A stretch of 43,243 nt of DNA, from the NCBI GenBank assembly GCA_009839745.1, contig VXPE01000017.1, forward strand, positions 1 to 43,243. The letters are read 5' to 3'. The stretch comes from Candidatus Poribacteria bacterium. Lineage in GTDB: Bacteria > Poribacteria > WGA-4E > WGA-3G. The stretch's first letter is position 1; the number at the start of each line of letters is the position of its first letter. A program made the translations under genes and the position numbers. Below are positions 8,075 through 16,986 of the stretch, one piece after another. The notes beneath the pieces were generated by a model. That model saw only the letters and a program-made list of their open reading frames with translations. It had not been told where the DNA came from and did not search any database.

Positions 8075-10828
8075 TCAGGGGTTGGGTAGCGGTTCATAAC
8101 TGTTGGTGTGTTCGTGAATCCGTTGGCGTTCGCGATTGACATCCGGGTCTGCACGGCGCGGGATACCCGTGATTGCATCGACGGATTCGTCTGCCTTGAA
8201 GCGTAGGTAGAGTTTTTGCGATTTGGCGGCGAGCGAGGGGTTCTTGAGGGCACGGTAACACCGCATCATGTTGTAATGTGCGTCCAGATCTTCTGGATCG
8301 ACGGTGAGCGTCTTCTGGAATTCTGATAGCGCGGTTTCGTAGTTGCGTTTCAAGAAATGCATACGTCCGAGTTTATTTCGGACACGCGTATCACGCGGGA
8401 ATTGCGCAGCAGCCTGCTGAAGATGTTCAATCGCTGTGTCGTAATTGCCATACGTCTCCTGAATGAGTGCGTAAAAGTAGTGGACCTTCGCACGATGTGG
8501 GTTTTCAGGGGGCAAGGTCTGCTGGATTTCAAACGCCTTTTCAAGCATCACTTCTGCGCCTTGCATGTCTCCTTCTTGGATTCTAGCTCTTGCCACGTTT
8601 ACCCATCCATCGAGGTATGTTGGCTCTATCTCGGTTACCTTTAAGAATGCGGTTTCTGCGGCTTTCAGATCGCCTTGTAGGAGTAACCCGATACCGTAGT
8701 CGTTCCACCGTTCACGCGTATTTTCAGATTGGGATGACATAGAGACTACATCTCCTGCTTTTTGTAACGACGCAGAAGGTGTTTCACCTACTTCGGCTGG
8801 CAGCACAGGGTGGGAGAAAGCCGCGTGTGGGCTTTCTAAAGACCCTGCTACTTTTAAGGTTGCTGTTGTAGATGCCATGACGACGGTGGGTAGGTTTGGG
8901 ATCTCCTTAATTTTTCCTGCGACATCCGAGGTGTCGCCCGTCCAGACCCACTTGCCATCGTCGTAGCCTTTATCTACCTGAAAATCTGTATCTTCTGGGT
9001 CGCGCACGCCTGCGTAAGCCCACTGTGTGTGCCACCAATTGAATTTGCGGTAATTGAGTTTCGCCTCCACTGTGAGCAGATTTCCACAATCGGACGGGAT
9101 TTCGAGTCGGTAGCGCGCAGTATCAGCGGCACCCGGCGGGATTGTGTTTGAATAGAGGAGTGTTCGGGTTGCCCAAGCATTTCGTTTATTAATCAGGTTT
9201 CCGTGTGCATCCAGCATATAGGCACGATAAAAGTGCGCGCCTGGGTCAACGGGTCCGTTTCCGTTCGGCGCGGCAATTCTGCCGTTCCAGAAGACAATTT
9301 TACCGTTTTCGTCGGTAATTTTCACTTCCAGCCAGATGTCGAATGCGTCGATGGTGCCAGTTGGAAAGCGGTGACCGACCCCCCGTGTGCGGACGACGAC
9401 ATCGATCCGTGTGTTCTCGCCTCGGACGACTTCAGTGCCGTCCCGGGGGATGGGTGTGCCGGCTGCGAATAAATCTAACGTTACCACGTCATCTTGCAAA
9501 AAGTCTGTTACGATTTTGAGTTGTTCTGGGTGCTGATTCACAAAGGGCAGTGCTGTGTTCGCGGCGGGGAATCGGTGGTTATGCACCTTGCCGTTGATAT
9601 TCCCGGCATCTGTAGAGTCAACGAGTGGCATGTGGCAATCGACGCATTTCTTCGCCGTTTCGGGGTAGTAGAAGGACAACGCGCCTTGATGTGAGACCCC
9701 ACTTTTCTGCCACTGATCGTAGTCGTTAAAACCGCGGAGCCATCGAAAGTTGTTGACCGGTTCGTCGAGATGCACTTTATGACAGGTTGAACAGAATTCG
9801 GCGGTGTTTTCACGGTGAAACGGTTTAAGGAAGCTTTTTTTGTGAGGCTCCGGATCAAGTCGGATGAGGTAGTTGTGCAGATTGCGGATAACAGGATTAT
9901 CGCTGGCGGCGATGTCGTGAAGGGGTGGGTATTTAATCACATACCCACTGTTACCCATCGTGTCTTTGACTTTTTCCATGGAATGGCACGCTGTGCAGGC
10001 GAGTCCTGCTTGAGCGGCGGGTGTGTGGAGGTTTTCACGGATGGGTCTATCCATCACACCGTTGAGTAAAATTGCGGGGTCGTGGCATCCCCCGCACCAT
10101 TTAGAGGGTTGGATACCGTTGACCTCCTGCATATAGATAATGGACTTGCGATACCACTGGTTATTGAAGGAGGAGAAATGGTGAGCGGATTCGTTCCACT
10201 GCCGATAGATATCTGGGTGACAGCCCTTCGTAGCACAGGTTTCCGATGTGAGAAAGAAGTCGGTTGGAATCAGACCGCCGGTCTCTGTTTCAACGGAGGC
10301 GGGGAAAAAATGACCGGTTGTGCCACCGCCTTCTTCATACATACTCGTGGGAGGGAGTGCGGGATTCTCGACGAGATATGTTTCATTGGGTAAATAGTGT
10401 TGTGTGAGTTTCGCGCCTATCGGGAAAAGGACGACAGCAATTAGCACCCCGAGGCTGATTTTTTTGAATAATGGCGTGAGGCGTTCTTTGTCTCTTAAGA
10501 GGTGGATACAGAGGAGAAGACTCCCGGCGCTTACACTGATAATGTGTGTGATGAGTAGCCACCGATAGGGAGTTGTCGCGCCGACAATCATCAGATAGCC
10601 ACCACTGATGATACCACCGGCTATTCCGATAATCCCTATTTGTCCGAGTGTTGAGAGATGCCTGAATTGTCGGTAGACATAGATACTGAATGGAATTATG
10701 AGAACAACACCGAGTCCAACGTGGAATAGGACGTTGAAAATGTAAAAGAGCGTCGGTTCACCGAAGCTGAACAGGTACGCGCTGTTTATGAGTAGAATGA
10801 GGAAAGTAATCAGAAAAAATTTTCGCAT
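8075..10828 (-). CDS. Membrane-anchored multiheme cytochrome c with C-terminal TPR repeats
   Basis: Predicted electron-transfer protein, 917 aa. Seen: about five N-terminal membrane segments (3-20, 28-50, 62-83, 90-110, 123-141); then a periplasmic part with heme-binding motifs C-x2-C-H at 245-249, 278-282, 346-350 and 395-399, plus a variant C-A-T-K-G-C-H (C-x4-C-H) at 198-204; a beta-rich middle region; and several TPR units (about 700-890), such as WNDYGIGLLLQGDLKAAETA and HYNMMRCYRALKNPSLAAK. The substrate is unknown; the layout recalls cytochrome c554-type and other multiheme families fused to TPRs. It starts two bases after the SDR stop with only GGAT and an A-rich stretch before ATG, so it is likely coupled to that gene. 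Confidence 0.85.
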   Translation of the reverse strand: MRKFFLITFLILLINSAYLFSFGEPTLFYIFNVLFHVGLGVVLIIPFSIYVYRQFRHLSTLGQIGIIGIAGGIISGGYLMIVGATTPYRWLLITHIISVSAGSLLLCIHLLRDKERLTPLFKKISLGVLIAVVLFPIGAKLTQHYLPNETYLVENPALPPTSMYEEGGGTTGHFFPASVETETGGLIPTDFFLTSETCATKGCHPDIYRQWNESAHHFSSFNNQWYRKSIIYMQEVNGIQPSKWCGGCHDPAILLNGVMDRPIRENLHTPAAQAGLACTACHSMEKVKDTMGNSGYVIKYPPLHDIAASDNPVIRNLHNYLIRLDPEPHKKSFLKPFHRENTAEFCSTCHKVHLDEPVNNFRWLRGFNDYDQWQKSGVSHQGALSFYYPETAKKCVDCHMPLVDSTDAGNINGKVHNHRFPAANTALPFVNQHPEQLKIVTDFLQDDVVTLDLFAAGTPIPRDGTEVVRGENTRIDVVVRTRGVGHRFPTGTIDAFDIWLEVKITDENGKIVFWNGRIAAPNGNGPVDPGAHFYRAYMLDAHGNLINKRNAWATRTLLYSNTIPPGAADTARYRLEIPSDCGNLLTVEAKLNYRKFNWWHTQWAYAGVRDPEDTDFQVDKGYDDGKWVWTGDTSDVAGKIKEIPNLPTVVMASTTATLKVAGSLESPHAAFSHPVLPAEVGETPSASLQKAGDVVSMSSQSENTRERWNDYGIGLLLQGDLKAAETAFLKVTEIEPTYLDGWVNVARARIQEGDMQGAEVMLEKAFEIQQTLPPENPHRAKVHYFYALIQETYGNYDTAIEHLQQAAAQFPRDTRVRNKLGRMHFLKRNYETALSEFQKTLTVDPEDLDAHYNMMRCYRALKNPSLAAKSQKLYLRFKADESVDAITGIPRRADPDVNRERQRIHEHTNSYEPLPNP

Positions 10829-10830
10829 TT

Positions 10831-11580
10831 TTATCCGGCAGTGTAGCCACCATCAATCGGTAAGGCGATGCCTGTAACGAAGGCAGATTCGTCGGAGGCA
10901 AGGTAGAGCGCGCCGTAGGCGATCTCTTCGGGTTGCGCGAGCCTGCGCATCGGATGTCTGTCTCCAAGACTCTGATATTCCTCTGGTGTTTTAATGACAC
11001 CGGCGACTAACGGTGTTTCAACGAAGCCGGGACAGATACAGTTAACACGGATATTATCCTCGGCGTAATCGAGTGCCATCCCGCGGGTGAGGTTCGTCAC
11101 ACCCCCTTTGGAAGCGACATACGCTGCTCGAACGTCCGCGCCGACAAGCCCGTAGATAGAGGACAGATTGATGATGGAACCCCCACCATTTTCCAGCATG
11201 GCAGGGATCGCTGCTTTGGCACAGAGATAGACACCCGTGAGGTTCACATCTAAACACCGGTGCCAATCCTCCTCTGGCAAATCGCCGACAGGGAGTCGCA
11301 TTGCAATGCCCGCACTGCTAAGCAAAATATCGAGTTTTCCGTAGGTGGTAAGGGTCTCGCGCACCATCCTTTCAGTATTGTTTGAAAGGGTTACATCGGT
11401 TTGGATGTAGATCGCTTCGTTGCCTGCATCTCGAATAACGGCAACAGTTTGGTTTGCACGGTCTTCATCGATATCGGCAACGACTATTTTTGCGCCGTGT
11501 TCGGCGAATAGGATCGCTGTGGCTTTTCCGATACCGGATGCAGCACCTGTAACAATGGCTACCTTGTTTTTAAGTCGCAT
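10831..11580 (-). CDS. Classical short-chain dehydrogenase/reductase
   Basis: NAD(P)-dependent oxidoreductase of the classical SDR family, 249 aa, the usual length. Seen: cofactor loop TGAASGIG (11-18), DI at the end of strand 2 (37-38), S-S-A-G replacing the common N-N-A-G (88-91), N113, catalytic Ser140/141, Tyr154 and Lys158 in YVASK, and the P-G-F-V-E-T-P loop. The acidic residues after strand 2 favour NAD over NADP. The substrate is not evident; many FabG-like sugar or alcohol dehydrogenases look alike. Start ATG is preceded by CTATTAAA with no clear Shine-Dalgarno site. It lies directly upstream of the multiheme cytochrome gene. Confidence 0.9.
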   Translation of the reverse strand: MRLKNKVAIVTGAASGIGKATAILFAEHGAKIVVADIDEDRANQTVAVIRDAGNEAIYIQTDVTLSNNTERMVRETLTTYGKLDILLSSAGIAMRLPVGDLPEEDWHRCLDVNLTGVYLCAKAAIPAMLENGGGSIINLSSIYGLVGADVRAAYVASKGGVTNLTRGMALDYAEDNIRVNCICPGFVETPLVAGVIKTPEEYQSLGDRHPMRRLAQPEEIAYGALYLASDESAFVTGIALPIDGGYTAG

Positions 11581-11588
11581 TTTAATAG

Positions 11589-11627
11589 TTATCAGTTGTC
11601 AGTAAGAATAGTCGTCAGTTATCAGTT
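11589..11627. repeat. Short tandem-like TTATCAGTT repeat
   Basis: TTATCAGTT occurs at 11589-11597 and 11619-11627, with related TGTCAGT and CGTCAGT units between, in the region upstream of the SDR gene. It is simple filler-like DNA with no known role. Confidence 0.5.
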
Positions 11628-11654
11628 AAGGGGTTTTTCGTTAGTCCCAAACTT

Positions 11655-11762
11655 GTAGCTCGTAATGAAATGGAGAGCGGATATGAGCAACGCACGTCAA
11701 AGTCCAAACGTACGTTGTTACTCCGCAAGGTAAAATTAAAAATCCGAAAGGAAAAATTAAAG
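11655..11762 (+). repeat. Leader cassette copy A (hairpin plus two CCGCAAGG-type blocks)
   Basis: Hairpin arms GCTC (11658-11661) and GAGC (11675-11678) followed by GGATATGAG. Further on come two tandem Shine-Dalgarno-like blocks: CCGCAAGGTAAAATTAAA from 11723 and CCGAAAGGAAAAATTAAA from 11744. This copy points in the plus direction and runs into the 3' end of the minus-strand FAH gene, covering its stop codon, so it serves no visible start codon. Confidence 0.7.
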
Positions 11763-12686
11763 TCCTTTTTCCGTCCATCCGGCGGGATTCACTTCCGGTT
11801 CACCGATCTGGTTTCTGATCATACCGATGTTTTCAACCTCAAGTTCAACAACATCACCGGGCTGGATCCAGCGGTCGAGCTCCCACCCACACCCGTTTCC
11901 CACGGTGCCGGAACCTAAAAACTCACCCGGATAGAGCGTCTCTGACTGTGAAACGAACGAAATCATTTCTTCAAATGAGTAATACATATCCGAGGTATTG
12001 CCGTCTGCCCAGACTTCGCCGTTGACTCTGGCGATCATTCGGAGGTTGTAGGGATCACCGATTTCATCGGGTGTAACGAGGCAGGGTCCCATGATGTTGC
12101 TGTTATCGAAATCCTTGCCTTTGGCGGGACCGAGTGCCAGCGTCATGTGTCGAAATTGAATGTCCCGCGCACTGATGTCATTGTAAATCGTGTAACCGGC
12201 AATATACTCGGAGGCTTCTGCTACGGAAATGTTTTTCCCGGTTTTGCCGATATAGACCCCCCACTCCAGTTCAAAATCGAGTTTCTGGGTATAGTTGGGC
12301 CAGGTAACAACGGTTTCGTGTCCAGCGATGGAGGACGGACTCGTGCTGCCGCGGTAGTAGTTGGGCAGTTTGAACCATTCAGGTGAAATTTCTTTACCGG
12401 TAATCCGCGCAGCAGCGTCCATGTGGGTTTTGAAGACACCGAAATCCCGCAGGCTCGCAGGGCATGGAAACGGCGCGAGCAGCTGCACATCAGCAACGCG
12501 GACAGCGGCATCGGATAGGTCTGTGCGTTCAATGTACCCTTGCGCATCGGCGATGCAATTCTGTTCAAAGAATTGGGACATATCTGGGGCAACAGCAGTG
12601 AGGTCAATAATCTGATCCCTATCGATCCACGCGCCGAGTTTTGGTGTCGTGTTCGTCGATTTGGTTTGAAAGGTAACGAGTTTCAT
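11757..12686 (-). CDS. Fumarylacetoacetate hydrolase (FAH) family protein
   Basis: Member of the FAH / 2-keto-4-pentenoate hydratase superfamily, 309 aa, cytoplasmic, metal dependent. Seen: the metal-binding region K-L-D-F-E-L-E-W-G (E139 and E141), the third acidic ligand in Y-N-D-I-S-A-R-D (D170), KGKDFDNSNIMGPCLVT and the late GSGTVGNGCG loop. The family splits C-C bonds or hydrates 2-keto acids in aromatic or sugar-acid breakdown; the exact substrate cannot be read here. It has its own promoter at 12742-12770. The stop codon lies inside a repeat cassette of opposite orientation. Confidence 0.88.
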   Translation of the reverse strand: MKLVTFQTKSTNTTPKLGAWIDRDQIIDLTAVAPDMSQFFEQNCIADAQGYIERTDLSDAAVRVADVQLLAPFPCPASLRDFGVFKTHMDAAARITGKEISPEWFKLPNYYRGSTSPSSIAGHETVVTWPNYTQKLDFELEWGVYIGKTGKNISVAEASEYIAGYTIYNDISARDIQFRHMTLALGPAKGKDFDNSNIMGPCLVTPDEIGDPYNLRMIARVNGEVWADGNTSDMYYSFEEMISFVSQSETLYPGEFLGSGTVGNGCGWELDRWIQPGDVVELEVENIGMIRNQIGEPEVNPAGWTEKGL

Positions 12687-12741
12687 AGGCGTTCTTCTTA
12701 AGACGATCGCGATTCCTTATTCAAATAATTGTGTGGTGTTG

Positions 12742-12770
12742 ATTATACGATAGATGCATTTAGAAATCAA
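12742..12770 (-). promoter_or_regulatory. Sigma70-type promoter for the FAH-family gene
   Basis: Minus strand TTGATT (12765-12770), a 17-base spacer and TATAAT (12742-12747), about 55 bases upstream of the start codon at 12686. Confidence 0.7.
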
Positions 12771-12792
12771 GACTTTTTTGAAAAGGATTTTC

Positions 12793-12821
12793 GTTGCGTA
12801 TGAGATGGAGATATGGCATAA
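12793..12821 (+). promoter_or_regulatory. Candidate promoter for the MNT-HEPN gene
   Basis: TTGCGT (12793-12798), a 17-base spacer and CATAAT (12816-12821). It is divergent from the FAH promoter, and its predicted start point is about 65 bases before the ATG at 12895. Confidence 0.5.
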
Positions 12822-12894
12822 TTAGCCCTATACCTTTACCTGTAGTCGCGGTAGGTTCCTGTTGTCGGTAGATCGAACACAAGGGGGAATGAAC

Positions 12895-13647
12895 ATGGTT
12901 ACCCGGGAAGAGATTCAAGCGACCTGTGATGATATCGTGCGCGAGTTCGCACCGCTCCAAATTGTTCTGTTCGGTTCTTATGCGTATGGCACTCCGAGGG
13001 AATACTCGGATGTTGATTTGTTGATAGTGATGCCGGGCTCAAAATCAGAGACTCGCAAGCGAGAGAGGGAGATTTATGGGCGTATTCCGCACCGCTTTCG
13101 TATGGACTTGCTCGTGCGTTCGCCTGAAGAGATTGCGTATCGTCTCTCATATAACGACTGGTTTCTCCACGAAGTCACTGAAAAGGGTGAAGTACTCTAT
13201 GAATCTGCCAATTTTCTCTTGAAACCCCCGAAGAAGGAACAGTGTGCTATGAATCCGTTGACATGGGAATGGGTGGAGAACGCTGAAGAAGATTATATTG
13301 GGATGCGACAGCTTCAGCAAGGGCAGCATCCGCTATATAACATTGTATGTTTCCATGCCCAGCAATGTGTTCAGAAGTATCTAAAGGCGTGGCTGCAAGA
13401 GGCAAATATTCCGTTTTCGAGGACGCACGATTTGAAGGAGTTGTTGGGACTGATTGTTCCGTCTGTCCCGATTTGGCAGGTGTGGGAACCGGACTTTTCA
13501 TCGCTTTCTAAGCATGCGGTAGCAACTCGCTATCCCGGTGCCTCCGCTACAGCAGACGATGCCGAGTATGCGGTGCGCGTCTGCGATGAGGTTCGGCGAT
13601 CCGTGCGCGAGCAGTTAAAACTACCGCTTGATGTGGAAAATAACTAA
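12895..13647 (+). CDS. MNT nucleotidyltransferase-HEPN fusion protein
   Basis: Single 250-aa protein joining two domains usually found as neighbouring genes. N-terminal: a minimal nucleotidyltransferase with L-F-G-S-Y-A-Y-G-T and the metal pair S-D-V-D-L-L-I. C-terminal: a HEPN domain beginning near MNPLTWEWVENAEEDY, with FHAQQCVQKYLKAWL and the segment R-T-H-D-L-K-E-L. In two-gene HEPN/MNT toxin-antitoxin pairs the MNT partner adds AMP to and silences the HEPN RNase. ATG 12895 is chosen with GGGGGA about seven bases before it; ATG 12889 and TTG 12862 fit less well. An internal ATG at 13249 follows AAGGA by nine bases and could yield free HEPN. Its stop overlaps the convergent peroxidase stop. 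Confidence 0.82.
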   Translation: MVTREEIQATCDDIVREFAPLQIVLFGSYAYGTPREYSDVDLLIVMPGSKSETRKREREIYGRIPHRFRMDLLVRSPEEIAYRLSYNDWFLHEVTEKGEVLYESANFLLKPPKKEQCAMNPLTWEWVENAEEDYIGMRQLQQGQHPLYNIVCFHAQQCVQKYLKAWLQEANIPFSRTHDLKELLGLIVPSVPIWQVWEPDFSSLSKHAVATRYPGASATADDAEYAVRVCDEVRRSVREQLKLPLDVENN

Positions 13648-14915
13648 GGGAGTTTAGGTTTTATTAGTAGATGTGCTGGTGGCGGTTCGCCTGTCAATGT
13701 CTCTAAAAACTCGACAAGGTCTCTTTTTTCCTGTTCGCTGAGATGGAGGGGTTCTACTGGGGCTGCGCTCCTGCCGACAAATTCGTTTGTGGTGCCACCT
13801 GCGTCGTTGAATTCAATGACAGAGGCGAGTGTTGGAAATTCGCCAGTGTGGAAGTAGGGCGGCGTGAGTGCGACGTTACGGAGGGTTGGCGTTTTGAATT
13901 CACCTTGGTGTTCCAGTCTTGGCTCCAGCAAATTCAACGTGTTTGCAGCATCCGCCCTTGAATCGCTATAAATGCCTGCACTGTTAAACGGATCGGCTAA
14001 GAGTTTCGCGATGCCTTGGAAACGTCCCGTGTCTTCCGGTAACGGTCCTTGGGGTATCCCCAAGTTATGAAAATCGTCATCTCTGAAATGTGGGGTGCCA
14101 TGGCAGAGGACACAGACCCCTTTTCCGATGAATATCTTTAAGCCGCGTTTCGCTTCAATTGTGATCGCTTCTTCATCGCCTGCTACATACCGATCAAACG
14201 GGGCGTTCCGACGAATCAAAAGGCGTTCGTAAGCTTCAATTGCCTTACCGATGTTTGCGAAGACGGTGTTCACAGCAATCTGATCCGCTTCAGACATGTT
14301 ATCAAACGCCCTATCGCCAGGTTTACCCTGAGGTGGGAAACGTGTGGCATCTTTAAGCTCAGGAAGTGCCCCGAAAACGGTTTCGTATTTTGCTGCATAA
14401 TGTCGTTTGATGAGGTGTGCGTACTGAAGTCGTGTACCTGCTTGTTCTTCCTCCCCTTCGAATGCAAACAGTGCTTGTGTCCAGAGCGTCTCGGCACGTC
14501 CGTCCCAAAATTGCCACTTGTTATAGGCTGCATTGAGGACAGTTGGGGCGTTTCTTGTGCCGCGTCTATTGCCCAATGAAGTGCCTTCAACATCAGCGAA
14601 GCCGTGGAAGGGGGAATGGCATGTTGCGCAGGAAATTGTGCCTTCCTTTGAGAATCGAGCATCGAAGAAAAACATCTGCCCTAACTGTGCCGCATCTGGA
14701 TTATCAGCGAAGCGATTTGTGGGGCTGGGTGGGGGTTTGTCAGGTAGCGGCGATAGGCTTTCAATCACTGCCCATTCGTTCTCGGTAAAGAGATTGAGCG
14801 TCTCTGTGAGGTGTTCTGGCTCAGATTCGGGGTGTATCTCCTCAATACTTTCCTCACCGCACCCAAAGAGAAGTAAGGCGACGCTGCCTATAATCCAGAT
14901 GGTTATGATACGCAT
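13644..14915 (-). CDS. Di-heme cytochrome c peroxidase / MauG-like lipoprotein
   Basis: Predicted periplasmic di-heme peroxidase, 423 aa. Seen: a lipoprotein leader (LLLFGC, C19); first heme motif C-A-T-C-H at 96-100 followed by PFHGFAD; RRGTRNAPTVLNAAY and WDGRAETL, hallmark segments of the CcpA/MauG family; second heme motif C-V-L-C-H at 268-272; and the C-terminal TPTLRNVALTPPYFHTGEF segment. Family members reduce hydrogen peroxide with electrons from cytochrome c or carry out radical oxidation of proteins. It lies 40 bases after the ABC ATPase gene. The stop codons of this gene and of the plus-strand MNT-HEPN gene overlap. Start ATG has GGAAG upstream. Confidence 0.9.
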   Translation of the reverse strand: MRIITIWIIGSVALLLFGCGEESIEEIHPESEPEHLTETLNLFTENEWAVIESLSPLPDKPPPSPTNRFADNPDAAQLGQMFFFDARFSKEGTISCATCHSPFHGFADVEGTSLGNRRGTRNAPTVLNAAYNKWQFWDGRAETLWTQALFAFEGEEEQAGTRLQYAHLIKRHYAAKYETVFGALPELKDATRFPPQGKPGDRAFDNMSEADQIAVNTVFANIGKAIEAYERLLIRRNAPFDRYVAGDEEAITIEAKRGLKIFIGKGVCVLCHGTPHFRDDDFHNLGIPQGPLPEDTGRFQGIAKLLADPFNSAGIYSDSRADAANTLNLLEPRLEHQGEFKTPTLRNVALTPPYFHTGEFPTLASVIEFNDAGGTTNEFVGRSAAPVEPLHLSEQEKRDLVEFLETLTGEPPPAHLLIKPKLP

Positions 14916-14955
14916 ATTGACGCTTCCAAGAGACGAGATGTGCAGATAGCATGTG

Positions 14956-15930
14956 CTATACCGTCAAGGACAGGAACAGCTCCTCAAGAGACATTTCAGT
15001 CGTGTGCATTTCAAGCAGTTGCCACCCGCGTTTGACGATGGTCGCTGCGACTGCTGCACGGATGTCGGTTGCCAGTGTATAGTAAAGGTGGAACGTCGCT
15101 GTGTCATCCGTATCGGTATTGATCTGCTCGACTTGAATCACGTTTGGGATGTCGTGGAGGACGGCGGATACATCGTCTGCTGATGCTCCTGCTATCTCAA
15201 CTGCGAGAATGGAGGAGGCAGCTTGCGAATTCTCTGGACTATTGGTGGATTCATCGTCTTGTCTGGGGACAGCGCGTCCCTCTTTCAACAGGACATCCCC
15301 CGTAATTTTACCGCGGCTGATGATAATCAACCGTTCGCATGTGAGACTGGCTTCGGGTAAGATGTGCGTGCTGAACAGGATAGTCCGTTCCCTGCCGAGT
15401 GCTTTGATTAGTTCACGAATTTCGACAATCTGCCGTGGGTCTAATCCAGAAGTGGGTTCATCGAGAATTAGGACATCTGGTTCGTGAATGAGTGCTTGTG
15501 CTAAGCCAACGCGTTGTCGGAAACCGCGAGAGAGTTGCCCGATAATCTGGTGGCGGCGTTCGGTAAGCCCACATGCCTCGATAGCGGTATCCAGTTGCCC
15601 GTTGATATTGCTACGCGGGACGCTCCGGATCTTTGCCATATACGTCAAGTACTTCGTTACCGTCATTTCCGGATAGAGCGGAACGTTTTCGGGGAGGTAA
15701 CCGATGCGTTTCCGGACCTCTCGCGACTCTTTAAAAACATCATATCCGGCGACGGTAACGCGTCCGCTACTCGCTGGCATAAAACAGGTGAGGATTCGCA
15801 TTGTCGTTGTCTTTCCTGCGCCATTGGGACCGAGGAAGCCGACAATTTGCCCCTTGTCTACTTGGAAGGAGATGTCTTTGAGTGCTTGGAAAGGACCGTA
15901 GTTTTTGGTAATATTTTCAACTTCAATCAT
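14956..15930 (-). CDS. ABC transporter ATP-binding protein (ABC-2 / GldA-like)
   Basis: Cytoplasmic ATPase subunit of an ABC-2 type exporter, 324 aa. Seen: Walker A G-P-N-G-A-G-K-T-T (34-42), Q-loop region GYLPENVPLYPEMTV, signature L-S-R-G-F-R-Q-R, Walker B LILDEPTSGLDP, switch His in STHIL, and an extra C-terminal region (about 215-324) as found in GldA and multidrug exporter ATPases. No permease gene is adjacent: the gene downstream is the peroxidase and the one upstream the metallophosphoesterase. The partner must therefore be encoded elsewhere. Start ATG is preceded by AAGTTAAAAA without a strong Shine-Dalgarno site. Confidence 0.92.
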   Translation of the reverse strand: MIEVENITKNYGPFQALKDISFQVDKGQIVGFLGPNGAGKTTTMRILTCFMPASSGRVTVAGYDVFKESREVRKRIGYLPENVPLYPEMTVTKYLTYMAKIRSVPRSNINGQLDTAIEACGLTERRHQIIGQLSRGFRQRVGLAQALIHEPDVLILDEPTSGLDPRQIVEIRELIKALGRERTILFSTHILPEASLTCERLIIISRGKITGDVLLKEGRAVPRQDDESTNSPENSQAASSILAVEIAGASADDVSAVLHDIPNVIQVEQINTDTDDTATFHLYYTLATDIRAAVAATIVKRGWQLLEMHTTEMSLEELFLSLTV

Positions 15931-15989
15931 TTTTTAACTTCGCCCTGACGGGAGTTATCACCAAGTGAAACTTGGCATTCATAGTTCTT

Positions 15990-16022
15990 AAAAAAAACCG
16001 CATCGCGCCGATGTTGCGATGC
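15990..16022 (-). terminator. Rho-independent terminator of the metallophosphoesterase gene
   Basis: On the minus strand the arms GCATCGC and GCGATGC (16016-16022 and 16000-16006) pair perfectly with a nine-base loop and are followed by GG and eight T. It begins about 25 bases after the stop codon. A second small hairpin CCAAGT-GAA-ACTTGG lies at 15961-15975. Confidence 0.85.
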
Positions 16023-16045
16023 TGCCTCCAGGGGTTAAGGTTTTT

Positions 16046-16924
16046 TCAATCGCTCCGTTGAATACTGAAGTTTAAATCCCGATCTCTGCCCAGTAGATAC
16101 AGATTGTTATCTGGATTAACGGCTTCTGATTCAGCGACGACATCCGGTAAGTCAACCGGGACCGATTTCACATCAACTCTGTCGGGATATACCAGGACCT
16201 GTCGCCACATCATCGGATAACAGATAATGCCAGAGGAGACGATACACAGCATGCCTTGTTCCCTGAAGACGCGATTGAGGTGCAGATGTCCACAGAAAAA
16301 TGCCAAAATTTGTCTCTCAAAGGGAGCGGTAATTTCGAGGACCTCTGCGGAGTTGGCAACCCTTGAACCAATTCCTTGGAATTCGACGTTCGGAAACGGG
16401 AGTTGATGTGAAAAGATGAAAACCTCTTCGTTGTAATCACGTGCTCTTTTCAATTCGCGCTCTGCCCACGCCAGTTGGTTCGTGCTGATATACCCGTGTG
16501 TGAGGTCTTCGGGAACCTCCTGCGAATCGAGGAGGATAAATCGGATATTTTCGTGCACAAAACTGATGGAACCCATGCCGTTGGTGCTGAAGTGTGCCAA
16601 ATAGTGGTCTTTAGAACCGGTTTCGGGATGCAAATCATGGTTACCGGGGATGTAATAGCAGGGGGCATTTAGGCGTTGCCCGAGTTCTTGTGCGCCCTCA
16701 AGTGTGGCTTCAAATTCCTCTGCGGACATGCCGAAACTTTGACCCCCACACACAACGTCCCCACCGTGAATGACAAAGGCAGGCTCAAACGCGTTCAGTT
16801 GTTCAACCAGCTTTTCGTAAAGTTGCAGACTCTTTTTTTGTTGCTGAAGTCCGCTGGCGAAATTTCTTGGGGCGTTTAGGTACAGATGCGTGTCCGTAAT
16901 AAAGGCAAATTTAAAAAGTATCAT
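16046..16924 (-). CDS. Calcineurin-like metallophosphoesterase
   Basis: Predicted binuclear-metal phosphoesterase, 292 aa, no signal peptide. Seen in order: FITDTHL (first Asp and His ligands), HGGDVV, PGNHDLH, FSHQ and CGHLH, the five signature blocks of the family. It could act on nucleotides, cyclic nucleotides or phospholipid derivatives; nothing here decides. The ATG at 16924 is preferred: the upstream in-frame extension to 16978 is encoded by a dispersed repeat (GGGTTACCC type) and starts with a poor codon context. A strong terminator follows. Confidence 0.85.
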   Translation of the reverse strand: MILFKFAFITDTHLYLNAPRNFASGLQQQKKSLQLYEKLVEQLNAFEPAFVIHGGDVVCGGQSFGMSAEEFEATLEGAQELGQRLNAPCYYIPGNHDLHPETGSKDHYLAHFSTNGMGSISFVHENIRFILLDSQEVPEDLTHGYISTNQLAWAERELKRARDYNEEVFIFSHQLPFPNVEFQGIGSRVANSAEVLEITAPFERQILAFFCGHLHLNRVFREQGMLCIVSSGIICYPMMWRQVLVYPDRVDVKSVPVDLPDVVAESEAVNPDNNLYLLGRDRDLNFSIQRSD

Positions 16925-16962
16925 GACATATCTCGTCTTTCGATAAGGCTTCCTATCTGTAC

Positions 16963-16986
16963 GGGCTGGGTAACCCAACCCCTACG
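16963..16986 (-). repeat. GGGTTGGGTTACCC-type dispersed repeat, copy 1
   Basis: This 24-base sequence shares 21 of 24 positions with 32241-32264. It is partly palindromic around GGGTTACCC and lies in the upstream region of the metallophosphoesterase gene. Confidence 0.65.

Noticed and set aside
15961-15975. Small hairpin CCAAGT-GAA-ACTTGG as a main terminator
   Set aside because: The neighbouring hairpin at 15990-16022 has the longer stem and the T run.
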